This document shows, in pieces, positions 57,439-64,000 of a DNA stretch of 64,000 nt. Both the position numbers and the translations under genes were made by a program. The notes beneath the pieces are model-generated. The model was not told the origin of the DNA. It saw nothing but the letters and a program-made list of their open reading frames with translations, and searched no databases. Origin of the DNA: Adiantum capillus-veneris (taxonomy: Eukaryota > Streptophyta > Polypodiopsida > Polypodiales > Pteridaceae); contig CM043954.1 of the NCBI GenBank assembly GCA_014529385.2, positions 97,368,247 through 97,432,246 on the forward strand, read 5' to 3'. How positions within the stretch are numbered: the first letter of the stretch is position 1; each line of letters begins with the position of its first letter.

Positions 57439-57845
57439 TTAGCCTTCAGGAGTATCATCAATCAGTAGTGTATTATTTGCATCAAAGGGTACATTGATTT
57501 GGCTAAACAGTTTGTACAAAAGAGGTAGGTGTGGTTTTCTAGGGTGGTAGTGGCCCTCGATGGTAACACATTTTCTTTGATCATACAAAAAGGCAAAATC
57601 TGACGCGTGAGCACCGCATACACCGCAAACTATTGTAACTAGTGGCGTTAAGTTTTGCTTTGCATTGAAGACCATACGGCAACTCTAAAGCACGGAAGAA
57701 GAAACTAAATAAATTCTTTGGTTCCTGGACGAACCACAACTCGACAAGTTCCCATCCAAAATGTTTGCAAATCCTCAAAGGGGTCTGCTATACCCAAAGG
57801 CACGCACATTAGCAGCAATCCATTGATGTCCAAGATAATCAACTT
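57439..57845 (-). pseudogene. FCP1/NIF-like HAD phosphatase fragment
   Basis: From 57845 one frame reads KLIILDINGLLLMCVPLGIA, then VVRPGTKEFI, a TAG (57707-57705), and RVAVWSSMQ. After a one-base shift the frame continues NLTPLV, FAFLYDQRKC, RKPHLPLLYKLF and NTLLIDDTPEG. This is the order of FCP1-like C-terminal-domain phosphatases: the D-x-(D/N)-G-x-L-L nucleophile motif, a WSS segment and the K-P-L ... NTLLIDD(S/T)P end. The second Asp of the first motif is Asn, as in some plant members. About 130 residues are present. It lies 3' of the H3/Ulp1 gene on the same strand, 73 bases from its last plausible exon, so it may be a downstream exon group or an independent pseudogene. Confidence 0.65.
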
Positions 57846-58586
57846 CCGCAAAAGTTGACAAGTACATATAAGTAGTTAGAAGCTGAACATATTTTGCCAT
57901 ACTTGAATAGACATTACCAGAACAACCGTATCTACCGGTAGCAAGGGTCCATACTGGGTCTCTATAGTGTTGTTGTCATTGTTGCTATCCTCTGATTTAG
58001 CTTCATCATCGTAGTCATCATTCTCATCTTCATCAAGGGTCTCCCCCATGGCTCTTTCTGCCTCATTCAGGGTTTTCTCCAAGGTATTTTCCTCTGCCTC
58101 TGTTGGCCGGCTTGCATCATCCATATCCTTTTTCTCATCCCTTGGCCTACTTTCCTCATCCATCCTTGCCTCATCCATATCCTTTAGCTCATCCATATCC
58201 TTTAGCTCATCCATAGGCCTTCTTTCCTCATCCAGGGTTTCATCCATGGGCTCTTTTGGATCCTCTAGTGGCCTACTTGGCTCTTTCATTGTCTCCTCCA
58301 TAAGCCCCTCTGCTTGTACACTAGCACCTTCCATATGCTCATTTGACCTTTCTTCATCCTCAGCTCTTTCATCTTCGGCTGATATGACCCCCTCAGCCCG
58401 TTGTGATTCCATTGTATCTGATGCAGGAGTTTGTCGTGGTGGCTCGTCATGTATTGTCATATCAATTGTGCAGTCGTCCAAGCGGCTATCTTCAGGCTCT
58501 CTGGGGTTCGACATAGTGAGCAGGTGCTGTATTAGACTTACCCGATATCTTTGCAAATAATCATATGTGTAGTTTTGCATAACACT

Positions 58587-59308
58587 CTGCAAATTTGAAA
58601 GAATACATGGTGAGAAGTATTGTATAAAGAAAACCAAAACTGTCTGAATGCATTGCCAAATGGTTACCTTAGTCATGAAAGGTTTTAATGCAAAGTAGCT
58701 TTGCAGGACATATTCTACATGGAGAAGACATCTCCAGCCGCAAGAATTTCCATCGGTTTGATTTGGTACAAGTACATCTTTGATTGGGGCCTTGTATAGT
58801 TCATACCTTCCATATAGCTTGCCATAAGCAAGCAAAAACCTCTTTATACAACTGCACAAAGGAGTATCAAGATGTTAGCTTGAGGCTTTCAAATTTACAT
58901 GGATATCTATAAGAAACACTTTCTGATACATAACACTTACAACCTAATTTCAGGGTGGGTTCCTTTTATTGAATTGAACACCCACACTGTTGGCTGCTCA
59001 ACATCAAGGCATATGAGACTCCAGTGATGGTTGTTCTCATATGGGAAGATGATGATAGTTACTTCCAGCATAACAGAGTGGAGAAACCAACTCTCAAATG
59101 TGCCAAATGGACTGTTCTTCTGTCTAATAATCACTGACATTTGTGGATCAAGAAGAAACACCTCCATGTGGGTGTGTGGTGGAAGTTGACTTTTGATCAA
59201 ACTGTAGGGAGTGCACCTGAGTTAGTACACCTATGATCTGAGTTTTTAAAGTTAGAAAGATAGTAACACTTACTTAAGACAAGCATAGATAATTGTATCT
59301 GAGATCTA
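58587..59308 (-). other. Ulp1/SENP-like C48 protease domain
   Basis: The start LNPDA-TAG-ISDTIIYACL matches the (W)-L-(S/N)-D-x-x-I opening of Ulp1 proteases; the TAG may replace Trp or Gln. The next exons supply the His, the expected Asp position (Asn here) and the oxyanion Gln with the Cys in QTDGNSCGW. It is about 190 residues, the normal size. Plant MULE (Kaonashi) and CACTA-type elements are known to carry such domains, so a transposon origin is possible. Confidence 0.82.
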
Positions 59309-59683
59309 AGCATCTGGATTCAGTAATAAATTAATGTCCACTTTTTCCAGAGCCATCTTTCTCGCTCCATCTATAAATGATATCTCTGCAAGCAAACCAT
59401 CCTTCATTGAAAGTAGAGTTTCTTTGTTGCTTGCCTCTATGGACAGGGTCGCATTGCATTCTATTTGCCTCTAGGACTCCACTACTACTTTTTCTTTCTC
59501 CTTAAGCTCTGCTTCCCTCATGTCCTCTGTTTGGCGAGCAACCATCTCTGCCCTTTCCCATGTATTCACATCATGTGTGACATCTACAATTGTGACTTGT
59601 GGCAATAGCTCAGGGGGGTATAGCAAAATTTTCCTTATTTTCTTATCCCTGCAGACATTGGGGACCAGAAGTTTGTCATACCT

Positions 59684-60100
59684 CCACCTTACCCTTTTTA
59701 GTGTCTCACTATCTTTGTCGATTACAGTCACCCTGTGTGCATGGGCTGCTACAATGGTCATGTCACTGAAGTACTTAAGCAGGAAGTCCTCTGCTGCTTC
59801 CTATAGAGCCATCAATGCAACCACTTTCCACCTTTTAGTGCCCCAGGTAGCTTCTTCACAAATGGACCTCACCATCCTCTGGAAGGGCAACTTTGGTATG
59901 CACAAATCAACACATTTTTGTGCCTTCCTCATTTCTCTAAAAAGTCCCATGCAGCTCTGTAACTTATTCACGCTTGGACCTTTCAAAATTTTATTCGAAT
60001 TTCCAGGTCTCTTCTTTGGGGTTGCAGATCTGCTACTTGCCTTAGCTGCTAACCCTGGTCCCTTGCCTGCCTTCCTTGTAGTGGCCTTTGTTCTAGCCAT
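59684..60100 (-). other. Histone H3-like domain (residues 1-139)
   Basis: The start MARTKATTRKAGKG copies the H3 tail with K4, R8 and K9 positions kept (S10 is Ala). FREMRKAQKCVDLCIPKLPF corresponds to the alpha-N helix and loop, RMVRSI to alpha-1, VVALMAL then EAAEDFLLKYFSDMTIVAAH to alpha-2 and AHRVTVIDKDSETLKRV to alpha-3. The TAG at 59803-59801 replaces the Gln of the universal AL-Q-EAAE. Loop 1 (EEATWGTKRW) is one residue longer than in canonical H3 and has Trp, as in plant CENH3. The total length (139) is close to 136 for H3. Confidence 0.85.
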
Positions 60101-60109
60101 TCCATTGTA

Positions 60110-60118
60110 TAAAAATAG

Positions 60119-60210
<92 letters not shown>

Positions 60211-60220
60211 AAAACTTATC
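60110..60220 (-). promoter_or_regulatory. (GT)n(GA)n tract just upstream of the H3/Ulp1 start codon
   Basis: On the minus strand (GT)15 and (GA)28 end about 20 bases before ATG 60100, followed by TATTCTATTTTTATACAATG. GA-rich tracts in plant 5' leaders are often bound by BPC/GAGA-type factors. Inference only. Confidence 0.4.
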
Positions 60221-60224
60221 CCAT

Positions 60225-60285
60225 TACTAACGGCGCACGTGAAAGATATTTTGACCCCAAAATACACCTCCGCGCACCGTTAGTA
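60225..60285. repeat. Hairpin 1: TACTAACGGCGC inverted repeat
   Basis: Arms 60225-60239 and 60271-60285 pair at 13 of 15 positions with 31 bases between. CT/CA microsatellite on the left, a CT-rich stretch on the right. Confidence 0.75.
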
Positions 60286-60357
60286 TAAGGGAACAGAAAG
60301 ACTCTCTCTCTCTTTCTCCCCCCTTCCTCAGTCTCTCCACTATTCCTTCCTCTCTCT

Positions 60358-60711
<354 letters not shown>

Positions 60712-61085
60712 GAAAAAGAAACACACACACACACACACACAGATATGTTTGAGAAATAGACATGGTGATAGAGAAAAAGAGTGAGAAGCACAACCTGACC
60801 TTTTGGAAAGAGAGAGAGAGAGAGAGAGAGAGTGGGACAGAGAGGGCCGAACCTTCTTACGATGCAGACCTGCTTTCTTTCGGAGACGCAGAAGAAGGCT
60901 CGGGCGCTCTTTCTCTCACTCTCTTTGACTCTCACGGTGTGTCACTTTCTCTCTCATACCTTTTATATGTGACGTACGAAAGGATACGGGCCCAATAAAT
61001 GACCGCACATGCGGCATCATGCAACTATATTCTATTTTTTAATAACCACGTGGGCACCGCCAAGGGTAACCATTATAAGTGTCAT

Positions 61086-61088
<3 letters not shown>

Positions 61089-61151
<63 letters not shown>

Positions 61152-61233
61152 ACAGAGAGAAAGCAACGAGAGAGCAATGGAGAAGACAGCTTCCATGGAT
61201 TTTCTGCAAACTCCACCAACAAAAAGTGATCTC

Positions 61234-61260
<27 letters not shown>
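61089..61260. repeat. (GA)n and (CT)n microsatellites
   Basis: A GA run at 61089-61148 and a CT run near 61230-61266 bracket CATGGATTTTCTGCAAACTC. ORFs of Arg-Glu or Leu-Ser repeats here are artefacts. Confidence 0.9.
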
Positions 61261-61272
<12 letters not shown>

Positions 61273-61372
61273 CTAACAATAGGTAGCAAATAGTGTGTGT
61301 GTGTGTGTGTGGAAACAAAGAAAAACCCATATTGTTCAACACACACACACACATACACACAGAGATAGACAC

Positions 61373-61376
<4 letters not shown>

Positions 61377-61467
<91 letters not shown>

Positions 61468-61520
61468 AGGCACGCGTAGAGAGTTGCAAAGAGTCTGTGG
61501 TTGTCTCTGCGCACCTTTAG

Positions 61521-61572
<52 letters not shown>
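61377..61572. repeat. Hairpin 3 between (CT)44 and (GA)25
   Basis: The left arm (AAAGGCACGCG, 61466) follows directly on the CT run, and the right arm (GCGCACCTTTAGTAC, to 61523) runs directly into the GA run. Because CT and GA runs are complementary, the whole can fold into a stem of about 60 bp. The right half is homologous to hairpin 2 (TGGTTGT ... CCTTTAGTACAGAGAG). Confidence 0.8.
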
Positions 61573-61574
<2 letters not shown>

Positions 61575-61650
61575 AAAGACTTGACATGTGTCCTGATGAA
61601 TAGGATTAAGGTCTAGTAGGCAGAAGAGGCTAAAATGAGACCTAGAGCTT

Positions 61651-63355
61651 GTGCCAGGATTCCAGCCTTTGCAGGCTCAGTTGCTTAGCGTTTCTGCCAA
61701 AAGAACTGTTGACTTTTGTCAGGACAATGATCAAGAAGAGTCAATTTGTGAAGATGAGTCAGAGAGGTCAACATGCCAAGAGGACCCCTCACCCTACAAG
61801 GGTCCCTCACCATCTACAGTACTTGTCAAGAAAAATACAAGAAAGAGAAATATAGATTTCTCACATGATGCAGATATCCCAGCAAGTATTCCTTGTGCAA
61901 GTAAAGGTAAAGCCAAAGAGGATGTGCCTTCTCTAGAAGACCCACCTGTAGCTGATAAGAGGGTGTTCGATTTTGCAGCATCTTGTGGTGCTAGAGACAA
62001 ATATGATCTAGTCCATTCTATGTTTAACCCAAAATTTGATATTGAAGACCTTTTAGCTCAGCACAGTGAATTCTTGCAGTCCTACAGAGACAAATTTGAA
62101 TTGATGGTGTAGGTAGGGAGGTTTGTTCGGCCCAGTATGATTGTCGTTCATTTAAATGACTACGGTGGAGAAGGACAAGGACTGAAGAAGTATAGGGAAT
62201 TACCACCTGCTTCCGACATTCAACGTGCCCTTTGCACCAAAAAGAGTGCAAACTTATTGAGGAATCCTTTGGCTTTATGATTTACCTGATTAGCCTATTT
62301 GGATTCCTCATGCAGAATCCTGATGAGGTGTTAGAGGAGCAGGATGCAGCACCAGATGAAGAATGCGAGGAGACAACACATATATAAGAAGTCGAGGAGG
62401 TTGAAGACACAATCGAAGGCAATTGAAGTACAAAGAAGTAAGATGCTCTCTGTGAAAACAACAGAAATCAAACTACCCTTGGATGTCAGTAACTTCACTG
62501 AGAAGCATGCTCAAATGATGCTGCCTGTTGTGCCTTACTTCAGGATTGGAGACAGGACCTATATCTTTTTACATGATGTGCAAAGCATCTTTTATTTAAG
62601 GGAGGACTTCTCCCTAGCTATCATTTCCAGAGTCTAAGAGGAGAGAAGTGGATTTGTTTCAGAGGATAGTAGTGATGATGAGGCAATGGAAACATCCAGC
62701 AATCCAAGGGAATGCCTCCGAAGATGCTTTGAGAAAGCTGAAAAATACAAGGAGACACTACCGGATGAAGCCACCTTCCAAGCAATAAGACAAAGCCTAA
62801 GACCATCAACAAGTCACAAAGAAGTGGAGGATTGGTTTAACCATTCAGGTCAGGGGTCAACTACATCTGTAGACCTGTGGCAGGAAAACCTCTTTCTGTA
62901 GGATGAGAGCTTTATGGTAACTCTTTCTCTCTCTATCTCTCTCTCTCTCTCTATGTGTGTGTGTGTGTGTGTCACTTACTCAGACATGATATGTGCAGTT
63001 TTGGATTGCTGACAAGGATGACTTCCTTCGACAGAAGACTCGAGAGTATCGTGGAAGGGATGCGGCCCTAGCACAGTACCTTTCAAAGCTTTGCGAGTCG
63101 CCAATAGTAGTTTTTCACAATGGAATGTCATAAGAGGGTTCAATAGAAACTTACACATTAAAGACACTATCACGCTTCTTGGGTGGACCCGTGCTGCCCA
63201 AAAGTGCAAATAAAGTCATTCTTGTGGACAAAGTGTTTTTCAGAGATTGTTTTGGTTACTGCCCGGGCTATACAGGTGGTCGGGCAGCATATTACTACAC
63301 TTACACAGCAATGGCACTAGCTCTTGCAGACAAAACCCATATGAACTTTTAGAGT
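61651..63355 (+). pseudogene. Unrecognised intron-containing gene, several stops
   Basis: The first open part (61651-62112) gives a Glu/Ser-rich N-part, a basic KKNTRKRNIDFSHDADIPA segment and FDFAASCGARDKYDLVHSMF. After TAG 62110 it continues RFVRPSMIVVHLNDYGGEGQ. A likely acceptor at 62316 starts an acidic stretch (NPDEVLEEQDAAPDEE). Next come LPLDVSNFTEKHAQMMLPVV, GDRTYIFLHDVQSIF and, past TAA 62635, SDDEAMETSSNPRECLRRCF to a donor at 62916. The intron (62917-62998) is mostly CT/GT microsatellite. The last exon has FWIADKDDFLRQKTREYRGR and FGYCPGYTGGRAAYYYTYTA. Stops are TAG or TAA, explainable from CAG/CAA, though a frame change near 62430 is also needed. It diverges from the H3/Ulp1 gene. 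No family recognised. Confidence 0.5.
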
Positions 63356-63489
63356 ATGGCAAACATCTCATGATTTGTTACAAGGGTGATGTGCCAAAAA
63401 AAAAAATTGAACCTTCAAAATCTTGATACACTTCAAGTAGAAATTGTATAAGATCATGTATTACAAAAATTTTGTGCAATGTCATCCAC
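63356..63489. other. Short gap between convergent genes
   Basis: The plus-strand gene ends near 63355 and the minus-strand gene stop is at 63490. No feature beyond an A-run at 63401. Confidence 0.5.
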
Positions 63490-64000
63490 TCAGAGTATCT
63501 TTCTCCACTTGTGGTTCACATACACTATTGTCTCTCTCCACCTTCGTGGACCTTCACGAGCACCGGAGTTGTTGTATGCCATTGATCTTTTAACTTTTTG
63601 TTGTTGTAAATGTCTGATGGCTTGTATTGTTGCTGAAGAGGCCAAGACTTCTTTTGCCTGCATTCGATGAATGATTCTAGGATAGAACCATTCAAATAGT
63701 TCTCTCAAACTGTTAGCCTTGATTTGAGAGCCACCATGTCGTGTGTGCCTGAAATAAGCATTTCTCGCCATGTAATGAGACTTTTCCATCCTTTGGGTAT
63801 TCCATATTTCCGGGTTCCCATACTTTTGTATAAAATATGGTAAATGATTGAAAATGATGTGCTGGATATGAAAACAGATTACTTAGAATGTTTTACACTC
63901 ACATAGTTACACATAAAAGAGAATCAAATACACAATAATACCATGTAGTGAGTAATCCGGGTGTTTGTCCATGCTGTCTTGAATGATTTTTTGAGAAGGT
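63490..64000 (-). CDS. Unrecognised conserved-looking protein, last two exons, 5' part outside window
   Basis: Exons 64000-63942 and 63861-63490 join in phase 0 across an 80-bp GT-AG intron. The reading is KKSFKTAWTNTRITHYM, then IFNHLPYFIQKYGNPEIWNT and MEKSHYMARNAYFRHTRHGG, LRELFEWFYPRIIHRM and a basic tail to TAA. It has no stop inside. The rhythm H-(Y/H)-x-H-x-x-x-x-H-x-P-x-F-(I/L), then Q-x-x-E-(K)-x-(H/N), recalls the C-terminal part of some transposase-like proteins, but I cannot name a family. Convergent with the gene at 61651-63355. Confidence 0.5.

Larger units (their letters stand above)
57918..60100 (-). pseudogene. Histone H3-like domain joined to a Ulp1-type (C48) cysteine protease, with acidic tail
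   Basis: Exons 60100-59274, 59201-58941, 58851-58668 and 58586-57918 join with matching phases (GT-AG introns of 72, 89 and 81 bp) into about 647 codons. Residues 1-139 are H3-like (MARTK tail, KLPFQRMVRSI, EAAEDFLLKYFSD). About 115 residues of charged linker follow, then the protease: DTIIYACL, NNHHWSLICLDVE (His, codon 59026-59024), VFNSIKG (Asn 58975-58973 where Asp is expected) and QTDGNSCGW (Cys 58742-58740). The tail carries MDELKD repeats and ends DEDENDDYDDEAKSEDSNND. Three TAG stops (59803, 59473 and 59308 as first bases on the minus strand) are in frame and there is no frameshift. Ulp1 proteases cut SUMO from proteins; H3 packs DNA. A fusion is not known to me. The stops make this copy a pseudogene; the two parts could have been separate genes, but one frame covers both. 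Confidence 0.72.

Noticed and set aside
58048-58560. 170-codon plus-strand Ser-rich ORF
   Set aside because: Antisense shadow of the acidic MDELKD-type tail of the H3/Ulp1 gene.

Overview
This is nuclear DNA of a plant. It has short GT-AG introns, Ty1/copia and Ty3/gypsy LTR retrotransposons nested in one another, a Mutator-like transposase, long (CT)n/(GA)n and (GT)n microsatellites, and a pentatricopeptide-repeat (PPR) gene fragment. A fern or another seed-free land plant with a large repeat-rich genome fits best, but this is a judgement from protein style and I could not test it. I see no rRNA, tRNA or CRISPR array.

Layout. 0-4 kb, minus strand: an eleven-exon gene running out of the window, with a ParB-like GNHR region and a DNA-methyltransferase-like exon. 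4-8.4 kb: a minisatellite, then a MULE transposase on the plus strand with two stop codons. 8.4-14.7 kb: non-coding DNA with tandem duplications and microsatellites. 14.7-32.5 kb: a three-level nest. Decayed gypsy-like element E (plus) is split by copia element C (minus, 15197-27194, two 774-bp LTRs), which is split by gypsy element A (plus, 18638-26017). 32.5-45.7 kb: minus-strand retroelement debris, namely a coiled-coil ORF, palindromic repeats, protease and integrase pieces, element B (a relative of A) and an LTR containing a PPR fragment. 46.2-56.8 kb: a plus-strand gene interrupted 13 bases after its ATG by gypsy element F (46227-55410). 57.4-60.1 kb, minus strand: an FCP1-like phosphatase fragment and, upstream of it, a histone H3-like domain joined in one frame to a Ulp1-type protease domain. 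60.1-61.6 kb: microsatellites and small hairpins. 61.6-64 kb: two unrecognised intron-containing genes.

The most unusual content is the H3/Ulp1 gene and the ParB/methyltransferase-like gene. In both, exon phases agree at every intron I placed, and the reading frames are interrupted only by single stop codons. Nearly all these stops, here and in the neighbouring gene models, are one C-to-T change from Gln, Arg or (on the other strand) Trp codons. That pattern fits deamination of methylated cytosine in silenced DNA. The genes look like recently silenced copies of once-functional proteins. No expression, homology search or phylogeny could be run, so functions are inferred from motifs.
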